Shown here: positions 6,910-14,600 of the stretch, in pieces | Position numbering within the stretch: position 1 is the stretch's first letter | How the letters are laid out: every line of letters starts with the position of its first letter | NCBI RefSeq assembly: GCF_000718165.1 | Contig: NZ_JOEY01000102.1 | Span: 1 to 17,530, forward strand | Reading direction: 5' to 3' | DNA: 17,530 nucleotides | Source of the DNA: Streptomyces fulvoviolaceus | GTDB taxonomy: Bacteria > Actinomycetota > Actinomycetes > Streptomycetales > Streptomycetaceae | Notes under the pieces: model-generated | Seen by the model: only the letters and a program-made list of their open reading frames with translations | Databases searched by the model: none | What the model was told of the DNA's origin: nothing | Made by a program: the position numbers and the translations under genes

Positions 6910-6956
6910 GAGGTGCCCCCTTTCCGGGGGTGATGGTTGGCTCGTGGAGCGAGTGG

Positions 6957-7580
6957 TCATGCGGCGCGGTGGTGGGGCGCCAGGGTGGCGTGGATCTGGT
7001 CGCGGATGTCGGCGATGACGGCTTCGTCGCTGCGGTGCAGGTACACGGTGGCGGTGGTGCTGAGGTGGATGATCGCGGTGATCACCCGCGCCTGCGTTGC
7101 CGCGTCGGCGGCTTCGATGTGGTCGTCATGAGTGAGCAGGCCGGTGATGCCGTCCTCGAGGCGGCCGGCAAGGGCGAGACCCTCATGCCGGTAGGGCTCG
7201 ACCGGGTCGCCGAAGACGAGCTCGTGCAGGTATGTGCGGCCGTTCTCGACGTGCTCCCTCACGCACTCCACCACGGGACGGATGAGAGCGACGACTGGCT
7301 CCAGCACGCCCTGCTTGTCGACGGCGTCCGCGGCGGCGAGCCCGACGTCGATGGCGGCGGCGAACTTCTCGTTCTGCACCATGATCAGCAATTCGGCCTT
7401 CGTGGACGCGTACAGGTAGAGCGTCCCGATCGCGACGTCGGCTCGGTCGGCGATCTGCTGCGTCGTGACCCCGCCGACGCCGTGTTCGGTGAACAGCTCG
7501 CGGGCTGCGGTCATGATGCGCTCGCGCTTGGCCTGTTTGGCCAGCTCGCGGCGCCCGATCGGCATGTGACCGCTTCCCAT
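6957..7580 (-). CDS. TetR/AcrR-family transcriptional regulator
   Basis: A 207-residue repressor-type protein. The N-terminal DNA-binding domain is textbook: RIMTAARELFTEHGVGGVTT (21-40), the recognition region QQIADRADVAIGTLYLYAST (41-60), then KAELLIMVQ. The remaining residues form the helical ligand-binding and dimer domain, with VENGRTYLHELVFGDPVEPY in the middle. The ATG at 7580 is chosen because GGGAGG lies five to six bases upstream; an in-frame extension to 7598 would place the start inside that site's leader. It is divergent from the MDR/hydrolase/EthD-like operon, and two TGAGT-N2-ACTC(A/G) palindromes lie between them, suggesting control of that operon and of itself. It is clearly paralogous to the TetR encoded at 11451-12053, sharing VTTQQIADxAD and NGRTYLxExVFGDPxEP. 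The ligand is unknown. Confidence 0.88.
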   Translation of the reverse strand: MGSGHMPIGRRELAKQAKRERIMTAARELFTEHGVGGVTTQQIADRADVAIGTLYLYASTKAELLIMVQNEKFAAAIDVGLAAADAVDKQGVLEPVVALIRPVVECVREHVENGRTYLHELVFGDPVEPYRHEGLALAGRLEDGITGLLTHDDHIEAADAATQARVITAIIHLSTTATVYLHRSDEAVIADIRDQIHATLAPHHRAA

Positions 7581-7591
7581 GGGGACCTCCC

Positions 7592-7632
7592 TTGACAAAA
7601 ATTCTGAGTGGACTCATAGTTGAGTGTACTCG
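7592..7632 (+). promoter_or_regulatory. Promoter with embedded TetR-type operators
   Basis: TTGACA (7592-7597) is a perfect -35 element, followed by a 17-bp spacer and CATAGT (7615-7620), a 4/6 match to TATAAT, reading toward the MDR gene. The perfect palindrome TGAGTGGACTCA lies at 7605-7616, covering the spacer and the start of the -10. A near copy, TGAGTGTACTCG, lies at 7621-7632, 16 bp downstream. Binding there would block RNA polymerase, the usual mode of TetR repression. The minus-strand TetR gene starts only 11 bp to the left, so autoregulation is likely. The transcript would carry a leader of about 100 nt. Confidence 0.7.
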
Positions 7633-7729
7633 GATTGATTGAGTGAGGTGAGACCTCAGGCGCCGCGCCGAATTGGCCGACCTGGTCTCAAACCTGAATA
7701 AATCGGACTAAGGCAAGGAGTGACACCTC

Positions 7730-8725
7730 ATGAGGGCGTTCGTCGTCACCAAGTACAAGGAGCCGCTGCAAGAGGCGGACGTCCCCGAGCCCACCGTCGG
7801 GGAGCACGACGTGCTGGTGCGGGTGGAGGCCGCCGGGCTGAACCCGCTGGATGAGAAGATCCGCGCCGGTGAGTTCAAGCAGATCCTGCCCTACAAGCTG
7901 CCGCTGATCCTGGGCAACGATGTCGCGGGCACCGTCATCGGCGTCGGGAAGGCGGTTCGCGGCTTCCAGCTCGGAGATGAGGTCTACGGCCGGCCCGACC
8001 AGGGCCGCATCGGCACGTTCGCCGAGCGCATCGCCGTCGCGGAGGGCGACCTGGCGCTCAAGCCCGCGTCGATCAGCATGGAAGAGGCGGGTTCGCTGCC
8101 GCTGGTGGCGCTCACGGCGTGGCAGGCGCTGGTGGAACGCGGGAAGGTGCGGCCCGGGCAGAAGGTTCTCATCCACGCCGGCGCCGGCGGGGTCGGTTCG
8201 ATCGCGATCCAGCTCGCCGCTCACCTCGGTGCGAGCGTCGCCACGACCGCCAGCGGCTCCAACGCGCACTTCGTGCGCGCGCTCGGCGCGGACACGGTGA
8301 TCGATTACCGCACCCAGGACTTCGAGCAGCTCCTGACCGGCTACGACCTGGTGTTGGACAGCATCGGTGGGGAGACTCTCGAGAAGTCCCTGCGGGTGCT
8401 CAAGCCCGGCGGCAAGGCCATCGGGATCGCCGGTCCCCCGGAGCCCGCTTTCGCGCGCGAGGCCGGCCTGAACCCGCTGCTGCGCCTGGCGGTCGCAGGT
8501 CTGAGCCGCAAGATCCGCAAGCAGGCGAAGAAGCTCGGCGTGACGTACGAGTTCCTGCTCATGCGCGCCGGCGGCGACCAGCTCCGCCAGATCACCACCC
8601 TCATCGACCAGGGCGTGGTGCGCCCGGTCGTGGGAAAGGTGGTCCGTTTCGACGAGACCCCGCGGGCGCTGCAGTCCCTGTCCCAGGGCGGCATCCGCGG
8701 CAAGGCCGTCATCGGCAACAGCTGA
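7730..8725 (+). CDS. Zinc-independent MDR-family NADP-dependent oxidoreductase (quinone oxidoreductase-like)
   Basis: A 331-residue medium-chain dehydrogenase/reductase. The GroES-like domain covers about residues 1-115 (VLVRVEAAGLNPLDEKIRAG, LGNDVAGTVIGVG), followed by the Rossmann domain with VLIHAGAGGVGSIAIQ (146-161) for NAD(P) binding. The cysteine cluster and zinc ligands of alcohol dehydrogenases are absent, placing it with quinone oxidoreductase and enone or alkenal reductases that act on alpha,beta-unsaturated carbonyls with NADPH. AAGGAG lies eight bases upstream of the ATG. It is the first gene of a plus-strand operon, with the hydrolase gene starting 49 bp after its stop. Residues 240 onward (LAVAGLSRKIRKQAKKLGVT) match the paralogue encoded at 15868-16881 closely. 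The substrate cannot be read from the sequence. Confidence 0.87.
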   Translation: MRAFVVTKYKEPLQEADVPEPTVGEHDVLVRVEAAGLNPLDEKIRAGEFKQILPYKLPLILGNDVAGTVIGVGKAVRGFQLGDEVYGRPDQGRIGTFAERIAVAEGDLALKPASISMEEAGSLPLVALTAWQALVERGKVRPGQKVLIHAGAGGVGSIAIQLAAHLGASVATTASGSNAHFVRALGADTVIDYRTQDFEQLLTGYDLVLDSIGGETLEKSLRVLKPGGKAIGIAGPPEPAFAREAGLNPLLRLAVAGLSRKIRKQAKKLGVTYEFLLMRAGGDQLRQITTLIDQGVVRPVVGKVVRFDETPRALQSLSQGGIRGKAVIGNS

Positions 8726-8774
8726 CCCGCCGCAACCGCGACGGGCGACACGACACAGACCAGGAGAATCCGTC

Positions 8775-9641
8775 ATGAGCAGCACCGACACCCCGAACGA
8801 AGCCGTCATCACCTCCTACGCGAAGGCCCCGGCCCGCACCGTCAGCGCCGGCGGCGTCACCTACGCCTACCGCGAGCTGGGACCGAAGGGCGGCATCCCC
8901 GTCGTCTTCTTCGTCCACCTCGCCGCGACCCTGGACAACTGGGACCCCCGCATCGTCGACCCCGTCGCGAAGGGCCGTCACGTCATCGCCTTCGACAATC
9001 GCGGTGTCGGGGCATCCACCGGCCAGGTGCCGGACAGTGTCGAGGCGATGGCCGATGACGCCTACACCTTCATCAAGGCGCTCGGGTACGACAAGATCGA
9101 CGTCTTCTCCTTCTCCCTCGGCGGCATGGTCGCCCAGGCCCTGGTGGTGAAGCATCCCGAGCTCGTCCGCAAGCTCGTCCTCACCGGCACCGGGCCCAAG
9201 GGCGGCAAGGACATGGACAAGGTCGTCGGAACCACCTACTGGGACATCCTGCGCGCCACCTTGACCCGCTCGGACCCCAAGGAGTTCCTGTTCTTCAACC
9301 GCAACGCCACCGGCAAGGCCGCCGGGCACGCGTTCGTCAATCGGCTCAAGGAGCGCACCGTGGACCGCGACGCGGAGATCAAGGTCAAGGCGTTCCAGAC
9401 ACAGCTGAAGGCGATCAAGAAGTGGGGGCGCTCCGGCCCCGACGACCTGTCGTCGATCACGCAGCCCACCCTGATCGCCAACGGCGACAACGACCGTATG
9501 GTGCCGTCGGTCCTGTCGGAGGACCTGCACCGGCGCATCAAGGACAGCCAGGTGATCATCTACCCCGACTCCGGGCACGGCGGCATCTTCCAGTACCACG
9601 ACGAGTTCGCCCCCGTGGCGGTCGAGTTCCTCGCCCGATGA
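8775..9641 (+). CDS. Alpha/beta hydrolase (haloperoxidase/epoxide-hydrolase-like fold)
   Basis: A 288-residue alpha/beta-fold hydrolase. The oxyanion region is VHLAATLDNWDP (47-58) in place of the usual HG motif, a variant common among actinobacterial members. The strand IAFDNRGVGAST (71-82) is typical. The nucleophile elbow is SFSLGGM (112-118, Ser114), with Ser replacing the first Gly of GxSxG. The acid is in NGDND (Asp240 or Asp238) and the catalytic His in SGHGG (His268). AGGAG precedes the ATG, and the gene is second in the operon behind the MDR gene. The lid region (about 140-220) is rich in lysine and acidic residues. It is cytoplasmic, with no signal peptide. The reaction may be ester, lactone or C-C hydrolysis and cannot be fixed from the sequence. 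The remnant at 6764-6909 is homologous to its C-terminus. Confidence 0.85.
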   Translation: MSSTDTPNEAVITSYAKAPARTVSAGGVTYAYRELGPKGGIPVVFFVHLAATLDNWDPRIVDPVAKGRHVIAFDNRGVGASTGQVPDSVEAMADDAYTFIKALGYDKIDVFSFSLGGMVAQALVVKHPELVRKLVLTGTGPKGGKDMDKVVGTTYWDILRATLTRSDPKEFLFFNRNATGKAAGHAFVNRLKERTVDRDAEIKVKAFQTQLKAIKKWGRSGPDDLSSITQPTLIANGDNDRMVPSVLSEDLHRRIKDSQVIIYPDSGHGGIFQYHDEFAPVAVEFLAR

Positions 9642-9674
9642 CAACCGCCTGACCAGGAAGAGAAGGGCAACACC

Positions 9675-10481
9675 ATGAGCACGTCACCGGCCGTCGCACC
9701 CCTGGAAGTGAAGAAGCGCCTCACCTCCTCGATCCTGCTGTGGGTGCGGACCGATCAGCCCCGCCAGACCGGCATGGACCACTGGAAGGGCCCGCACTCA
9801 GGGATCATCTCCGCCACCCCGGGCCTGGAGGAGTACCGGCAGATCCACCTCGCCGAGCACAACCCGGGCCGGTGGCCGGCCACCGACGGGGTCCAGACCG
9901 CGATCCCCGCGGACCGGAAGATCGACGGCGTCGCGGAAGTCACCTTCCGATCGGTGCTTGCACCCCTGAAAGGGCGCGAGCAGACGAAGCTGGCCTACGC
10001 CGACGAGATCAACGTGTTCCGCCGCACCCTGCTCTACGCCGGCCCGCCGAACTCCTCTCGGTGGTACGACGTCGCAGGCCCCGGACAGTCGGTCGGTGCC
10101 CGCGCTCTGATCTACCTTCGCCGCAGAGACGGGGTGGGCGCCGGCGCCTTCCGGAAGTTCGTCAACGAGGAACTCGCTCCAGCGCTCGCCGGCACCGGAG
10201 TGCTGAAGGAGCTGCGCACACAGACGTTCCTGCCCTGGAGCGAAAAGCTCTGGGACACCCCGAACGTCGCCCACGACAACCCCCGTGACCAGCACTTCCA
10301 TGCCTCGGTCAGCCTTGGGTTCACCGACACTGCGGCACGGGACGCCTTCTTCACCGGCGACGTGATCGAGCACCTGTCCAACCGGCTGGCACCGCAGGTC
10401 TCCGCGATCCACGCCTACGACGTCACCGCCGCCCTCACCTACGTCAAGAACGGCGACATCCTCCCGCGCTACGAGGAGTGA
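9675..10481 (+). CDS. Tandem EthD-like (dimeric alpha/beta barrel) protein
   Basis: A 268-residue protein in two similar halves. The first reads SSILLWVRTDQPRQTGMDHW (18-37), GPHSGIISATPGLEEYRQIH (39-58), then DGVAEVTF (84-91). A strand, a helix ending in HW..PH, a PGL..Y..H motif and a D-G-x-A-E strand is the EthD pattern. The second half, from about 141, repeats the layout more loosely (ARALIYLRRRDGVGAGAFRK, then HFHASVSLGFTD at 207-218 and SAIHAYDV at 243-250). EthD-like ferredoxin folds usually dimerise; some are enzymes and some only accompany oxygenases. A fused pair could form the barrel within one chain (inference). It is third in the operon, 33 bp after the hydrolase stop, with GAAGGG upstream of the ATG. 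The exact family and activity are uncertain. Confidence 0.6.
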   Translation: MSTSPAVAPLEVKKRLTSSILLWVRTDQPRQTGMDHWKGPHSGIISATPGLEEYRQIHLAEHNPGRWPATDGVQTAIPADRKIDGVAEVTFRSVLAPLKGREQTKLAYADEINVFRRTLLYAGPPNSSRWYDVAGPGQSVGARALIYLRRRDGVGAGAFRKFVNEELAPALAGTGVLKELRTQTFLPWSEKLWDTPNVAHDNPRDQHFHASVSLGFTDTAARDAFFTGDVIEHLSNRLAPQVSAIHAYDVTAALTYVKNGDILPRYEE

Positions 10482-10569
10482 GCAGCGCAGAGCCAGCCAT
10501 GAGCGAGCAGAGCGCCATGGATCACGGGGGCCCGGCGTGAAGAGATCACGTCGCGACCGAAGAACAAGC

Positions 10570-11282
10570 TCAGGCGCTCGTGCTGTGCAGGCCCGGGTAA
10601 AGCGCCTCGACCGGGCCGCTCAGAGCAGCCTTGACCCCCTGGGTCAACTCGTCGGCCAAGACCTCGTACTCGCCGGCCTCGACCGCGTCGTAGACCGTCG
10701 TCACCAGCTGCGCCGGCAGCATCTTGGGTCCGTCAGCGTGCGCGGCCATATCGGTGTCGACGTAGCCCATGTGCACACCCGTCACGTGGATGCCCATGGG
10801 TGCGAGCTCAGTGCGCAGCGAGTTGGTGGCCGACCACAGTGCGGCCTTGGACGCGCTGTATATGCCGCCGAAGGCATACCAGCTGGCAACGGAGTGCACG
10901 TCGATGAGGACCGACCCCTGCTTGCCGGCGAGGATCGGTGCGAAGGCGCGGGCAAGGAAGACCGGTCCGAAGAAGTTCGTCTCCATGTTTGCCCGGATGT
11001 CCGCCTCTGTGACGTCCAGCAGGCTCGCGCTCGGCGGGACGGCGCCCGCGTTGTTGACGAGTACGGTGACGTCCGCCGCTGCGGCGACGGCCGCGCCGAT
11101 CGACGCGGGGTCGGTGACGTCCAGGGGCAGGGGGACGATGCGTTCATCGTCCCAGGCGCGGGGGAACGGGCGGTGGCGTAGACCTTGGCGGCGCCGCGAG
11201 CCAGGGCTTCGTGGACGAAGTGGGTGCCGATGCCGCCGTTGGCGCCGGTGACGAGGACGACTGCTCCGTCGAGAGAGGGTAT
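10570..11282 (-). pseudogene. SDR-family oxidoreductase, frameshifted
   Basis: The main frame, ending at TGA 10572-10570, encodes most of a classical short-chain dehydrogenase: WDDERIVPLPLDVTDPAS, VTVLVNNAG, the catalytic Ser in DVHSVASW, YSASK with catalytic Tyr and Lys, and HMGYVDTDMAAH after it. The cofactor-binding N-terminus, SLDGAVVLVTGANGGIGTHF and HEALARGAAKVYATARSP, lies in a different frame. The two join perfectly if one base is added to the G5 run at 11160-11164, giving about 237 residues. The codon where the ATG would be expected (11282-11280, after GAAGGA) is ATA; the nearest alternative in frame is TTG at 11339-11337, with GAGG upstream. So either two lesions are present or a TTG start is used. 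It is divergent from the second TetR gene, its likely regulator, and converges on the EthD-like gene. Confidence 0.72.
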
Positions 11283-11397
11283 TGGTGTTCCTTCGTTCCA
11301 AGGGGATGTGAAGTGCGTGGCTGTGCACGGATGGAGCAATGAATCCTCGCCCTGCCGTGGGAGAATGAGCGCAGCCACATTCGAGCCCACGCGGTAG

Positions 11398-11426
11398 TGA
11401 CTGTCATCATAACTGATTGCAGTCAG
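11398..11426. promoter_or_regulatory. Operator-like palindromes between the SDR and second TetR genes
   Basis: TGACTG (11398-11403) and CAGTCA (11420-11425) form a perfect inverted repeat with 16 bp between them. Nested at 11413-11426, CTGATTGCAGTCAG is a 12-of-14 palindrome. On the minus strand TATGAT lies between the arms and could be a -10 for the SDR gene. The site is 25-53 bp upstream of the TetR ATG at 11451. It is similar in design but different in sequence from the operators of the first TetR, so the two paralogues probably bind distinct sites. Confidence 0.5.
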
Positions 11427-11450
11427 AATCTTTTCCTGGAGGACACCGCC

Positions 11451-12053
11451 ATGCCTGTCGCCTCCCAGTCGGTCGGACGGCGCGAGCGGAACAAGCGGGA
11501 CAAGCTGGACCGCATTGTCGCTGCCGCCAGTGAGCTGTTCGCCGAACACGGCGTCGATGAGGTCACGACCCAGCAGATCGCCGACAAGGCCGACATCGGC
11601 ACCGGGACCTTGTTCCTTTATGCCAAGACCAAGGGCGAACTCCTCCTGCTTGTGCAGAACGCCAAGTACGCCGAAGCGCTCGAGCAGGGCCGGGCGGACG
11701 CCGAGACCGTCCCAGGCGTGCTGGACGCGGTGCTGGCGATCGTCCGGCCGATCGTGGAGTGCAACCGCACCCAGATCGACAACGGACGCACCTACCTGCG
11801 AGAGATGGTCTTCGGCGACCCCGAGGAGCCCCAGCGCAGCGCAGCACTCGCCATCGTCGCGCAGACCGAAGAGGCCATCGCCGCCGCGCTGCGCCGAGAC
11901 GAGCGGGTCACAGAGGGCGACGCCGCCACGCTGGCGCACATCGTGTCCGCTGTGATGTTCCTGAGCATGGCGGCGAGCGTGAACATCGCCTTGAGCGTCG
12001 AGGAGATCGTGCAGGACATCCGGAGGCAGGTCGACGTCCTGCTGCCTCGCTGA
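11451..12053 (+). CDS. TetR/AcrR-family transcriptional regulator (second paralogue)
   Basis: A 200-residue protein. The DNA-binding domain reads DRIVAAASELFAEHGVDEVT (20-39), then TQQIADKADIGTGTLFLYAK (40-59), followed by TKGELLLLVQ. The ligand domain contains IDNGRTYLREMVFGDPEEPQ, matching the TetR encoded at 6957-7580 across most of its length. The ATG at 11451 is chosen because TGGAGG lies eight bases upstream and residues homologous to the paralogue begin there; an in-frame extension to 11397 has no such support and would overlap the operator. It probably represses the divergent SDR gene and itself (inference from position). The 229 bp between its stop and the LysR gene hold no supported gene. 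Confidence 0.87.
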   Translation: MPVASQSVGRRERNKRDKLDRIVAAASELFAEHGVDEVTTQQIADKADIGTGTLFLYAKTKGELLLLVQNAKYAEALEQGRADAETVPGVLDAVLAIVRPIVECNRTQIDNGRTYLREMVFGDPEEPQRSAALAIVAQTEEAIAAALRRDERVTEGDAATLAHIVSAVMFLSMAASVNIALSVEEIVQDIRRQVDVLLPR

Positions 12054-12282
12054 AATGTGGCCCAGCCCCAGGCCGAGGCGATCATCAGGGTGGTCGTCGG
12101 CTGCGCCATGGCTCTCATCTTGACGCGGCGGCAACTCGGCGGAGTTGGCCGATCGCCTCAAAGGCCGGCTTTGCCTGGTCCGCTGACGGCGACAGCCGCC
12201 ACTGCCTGGCCGGGACCGGAAGACCTTGCCTCCCGCGCCGACGACAACAACACCAGACCCCCGCCGGTCCCTCAGTAAGCGA

Positions 12283-13245
12283 TCAATCCGGAAGTAGTTC
12301 ATCGGCCCGTTCGGCGACCTCTTGCCGTAGCGCGGCCCACAGGGCGCGCACGGCGGCGTGTGTCACTGCCTCCCGGCGGACGGCCAGGGTGATGGGGAGC
12401 CGGATGTCGATCTCGTCGGGGAGCAGTCGGCGCAGTCGCGTCCGCTGGGTCAGGAAGGCCGGTAGGACGCCGATGCCGACTCCCTGCTGGGTGGCTTCGA
12501 GTTGGGCGAAGACGTTCGTCGAGGAGAAGGCGGGGGTCATGCCGGGAAGGTGGCGCTCGATGTCGAGGTCGCCGACCTGCAGCATCGACTCGATGTAGAA
12601 GATGAGCGGGTGCTCGCGCAGCTCGGCCACCGACTCCGGCCGGCCGTACTTGGCCAGGTAGTCGTCGCAGGCGTAGAGCCCCAGCGTGTAGTCGGTGAGG
12701 TGCTCGGTCACCAGGCGGCTGCTGGAGGGAACGCCGATGACTACGGCGAGATCGAAACCGGACGGGCGCAGGGCGAGCTGCCGTGTCGCGGTGATGAGTT
12801 CGACCTGGAGCTGGGGATGGTGGCGGCGCACCCGTGCGAGGGCGGGCGTGGCGAAGGCGGTGCCGAAGCCGTCGGGCGCGCTGACGCGCACCGTGCCGTG
12901 CAGGGACGGCGAGTCCCGGCCCGCCACGGTGTCGACGACGCGGTCGATGGCCTCCTCGATCACGCGCGCGTTCTCCGAGATGGCTCTTCCGATCTCCGTC
13001 AGCGTCCATCCGTCCGTGCCGCGCTCGATGAGGCGCAGGCCGATGCTCTTCTCCAGTGCGGCGACACGGCGTGACACGGTGGTGTGGTCCACCCCGAGTG
13101 CGTCGGCGGCGGCCACCAGGCGTCCGGTACGGGAGACCGCGAGCAGGTAGCGCAGGTCGTCCGCGCGGAGTCTGCGCGGATCGATGGAGCGAGGCGAGCC
13201 GGCTGGCCGTGGAGCGGAGCTCTCGTTCGGGGAGTGGCGATGCAC
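12283..13245 (-). CDS. LysR-family transcriptional regulator
   Basis: A regulator of 320 residues from the GTG at 13245. The N-terminal winged helix-turn-helix covers about residues 28-90: LRYLLAVSRTGRLVAAADAL (31-50), GVDHTTVSRRVAALEKSIGL (51-70) and RGTDGWTLTEIG. An effector-binding domain follows from about 110 (HGTVRVSAPDGFGTAFATPA, PSGFDLAVVIG, GVGIGVLPAFL near the end). The N-terminal 25 residues before the DNA-binding domain are basic and not conserved, so the start is uncertain; a GTG preceded by GGTGGGA is the best candidate, and an ATG at 13344 would overlap the divergent promoter. LysR proteins usually activate a divergent operon in response to a pathway intermediate, and here the divergent genes encode the iron alcohol dehydrogenase and the HIBYL-CoA hydrolase-like enzyme. 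The coinducer is unknown. Confidence 0.85.
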   Translation of the reverse strand: MHRHSPNESSAPRPAGSPRSIDPRRLRADDLRYLLAVSRTGRLVAAADALGVDHTTVSRRVAALEKSIGLRLIERGTDGWTLTEIGRAISENARVIEEAIDRVVDTVAGRDSPSLHGTVRVSAPDGFGTAFATPALARVRRHHPQLQVELITATRQLALRPSGFDLAVVIGVPSSSRLVTEHLTDYTLGLYACDDYLAKYGRPESVAELREHPLIFYIESMLQVGDLDIERHLPGMTPAFSSTNVFAQLEATQQGVGIGVLPAFLTQRTRLRRLLPDEIDIRLPITLAVRREAVTHAAVRALWAALRQEVAERADELLPD

Positions 13246-13325
13246 AGTCCCACCGTATCTGCGCTTCTGCACAGTCGGTGTGCGCCATTGGTGGTTGTTT
13301 GCACACGGTGCGGGGCCGCACAGTC
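13241..13325. promoter_or_regulatory. LysR-type binding region with inverted and direct repeats
   Basis: In the 128-bp divergent region, GCACAGTCGGTGTGC (13269-13283) is a perfect 5-5-5 inverted repeat and GCAC-ACG-GTGC (13301-13311) a second palindrome. (T/C)GCACAGTC occurs three times on the plus strand, at 13241-13249, 13268-13276 and 13317-13325. LysR proteins typically bind a recognition palindrome plus one or two weaker activation sites near the target promoter, and this spacing fits. No clear -35/-10 pair was assigned. Confidence 0.5.
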
Positions 13326-13373
13326 GGGCCAGGGGGCGCGACATGCTCCGCTGTTCTTGCTGAAAGGACCGCC

Positions 13374-14534
13374 ATGGTTGCCAGCCTTTCCCTCCCGCGG
13401 ATCCTGCGCGTCGGCGGCGGTGCCGTCGGCGAACTGGGTGACGTCGTCGCAGGGTTGGGCCTGCACCGCCCCTTGCTGGTGACGGACGCGTTCCTTGCCG
13501 GGACCGGTGTGGCGGAGCGCCTGATGTCGACGCTGAGGGATGCCGGGCTACAGCCGTGCCTGTTCGCCGCTACCGTCCCGGATCCGACGACCGACTCGCT
13601 CGACGCGGGCCTGACCGTGCTGCGGGAACACGGGGCGGACGCGGTGATCGGGTTCGGCGGTGGCAGCCCGATGGACACCGCCAAGGCACTTGGCCTGCTG
13701 GGCGTCCAGGGCGGCCGGATGCGGGACTACAAGGCCCCGCACACGAGTCTCGGTCCGGCGCTTCCGGTGATCGCGGTCCCGACGACCGCGGGCAGCGGCT
13801 CGGAGGCCACCCGGTTCACCATCATCACCGACAGCGCGACGGACGAGAAGATGCTCTGCCCGGGGCCGGCGTTCCTGCCGGTCGCCGCCGTCGTCGACTT
13901 CGAACTGACCCTGTCGATGCCGGCCCGGTTGACCGCCGACACCGGTGTCGACGCGCTCACCCATGCCGTCGAGGCGTACGTGAGCCGCATGGCCAACCCG
14001 TTCTCCGACGGCCTCGCCCTGAACGCGATCCGGACCATCGGCCGGCACCTCCGCCGCGTCTACGCCGACGGGGCAGACCTCGTGGCCCGCGAGGCGATGA
14101 TGCTCGCCGCGACCCAGGCCGGCATCGCCTTCTCCAACTCCAGCGTGGCGCTGGTGCACGGCATGAGCCGTCCGATCGGCGCTCACTTCCACGTTGCCCA
14201 CGGTCTGTCGAACGCGATGCTCTTCCCTGCGGTGACCGCGTTCTCCGTGCCCGCCGCCGAGAGCCGGTACGCCGACTGCGCCCGCGCCCTCGGAGCCGCC
14301 ACCGACGGCGACAGTGACGCCTTGGCCGCCGATAGGCTCGTGGAGGCGCTCCGAGCCCTGTGCCAGGCTCTTGAGGTGCCCACCCCAAGAGCCCACGGCA
14401 TCGACAAGGACGAGTGGTTCCGCCTGTTGCCCCTCATGGCCGAGCAGGCGCTCGCGTCCGGGTCCCCTGCCAACAACCCCGTCGTACCGACCGTGGAAGA
14501 GATCCAGGATCTCTACGCGCAGATCTACGCCTGA
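13374..14534 (+). CDS. Iron-containing (group III) alcohol dehydrogenase
   Basis: A 386-residue enzyme of the Fe-ADH superfamily, which oxidises or reduces primary alcohols, hydroxy acids or maleylacetate with NAD(P). The N-terminal nucleotide domain contains DAVIGFGGGSPMDTAK (89-104) and VPTTAGSGSEATRFT (135-149). The metal ligands fall where expected: Asp193 and His197 in DALTHAVEAYVS, His262 in VHGMSRPIGA, and His276 in HVAHGLSNA. This matches the DHHH ligand set and spacing known for lactaldehyde reductase (FucO) types, so the metal site looks intact. AAAGGA lies six to seven bases upstream of the ATG at 13374. The gene is first in the plus-strand pair, 66 bp ahead of the HIBYL-CoA hydrolase-like gene and divergent from the LysR gene. 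A hydroxy-acid dehydrogenase role would fit next to that enzyme, but substrate is not determined. Confidence 0.87.
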   Translation: MVASLSLPRILRVGGGAVGELGDVVAGLGLHRPLLVTDAFLAGTGVAERLMSTLRDAGLQPCLFAATVPDPTTDSLDAGLTVLREHGADAVIGFGGGSPMDTAKALGLLGVQGGRMRDYKAPHTSLGPALPVIAVPTTAGSGSEATRFTIITDSATDEKMLCPGPAFLPVAAVVDFELTLSMPARLTADTGVDALTHAVEAYVSRMANPFSDGLALNAIRTIGRHLRRVYADGADLVAREAMMLAATQAGIAFSNSSVALVHGMSRPIGAHFHVAHGLSNAMLFPAVTAFSVPAAESRYADCARALGAATDGDSDALAADRLVEALRALCQALEVPTPRAHGIDKDEWFRLLPLMAEQALASGSPANNPVVPTVEEIQDLYAQIYA

Positions 14535-14600
14535 TCCCCGGCGAGTGAGGAACGTGATGGCCACGACAGCAGGTCCGCACGGATGGCGAGGTGACGACCG

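Noticed and set aside
7688..9644. Two long minus-strand frames (7688-8812 and 8709-9644)
   Set aside because: They are antisense to the MDR and alpha/beta hydrolase genes and show no recognisable domain.
10537..11181. A 214-codon plus-strand frame downstream of the EthD-like gene
   Set aside because: It is antisense to the SDR catalytic region, and the arginine- and glycine-rich translation matches nothing.
12057..12278. A 73-codon plus-strand frame after the second TetR gene
   Set aside because: There is no ribosome binding site, the start sits two bases after the TetR stop, the composition is low-complexity and no homology is recognised.
10782..12302. A 506-codon minus-strand frame
   Set aside because: Most of it is antisense to the second TetR gene. 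It is open only because of GC bias, but it does contain the displaced N-terminus of the SDR gene, which is annotated there.
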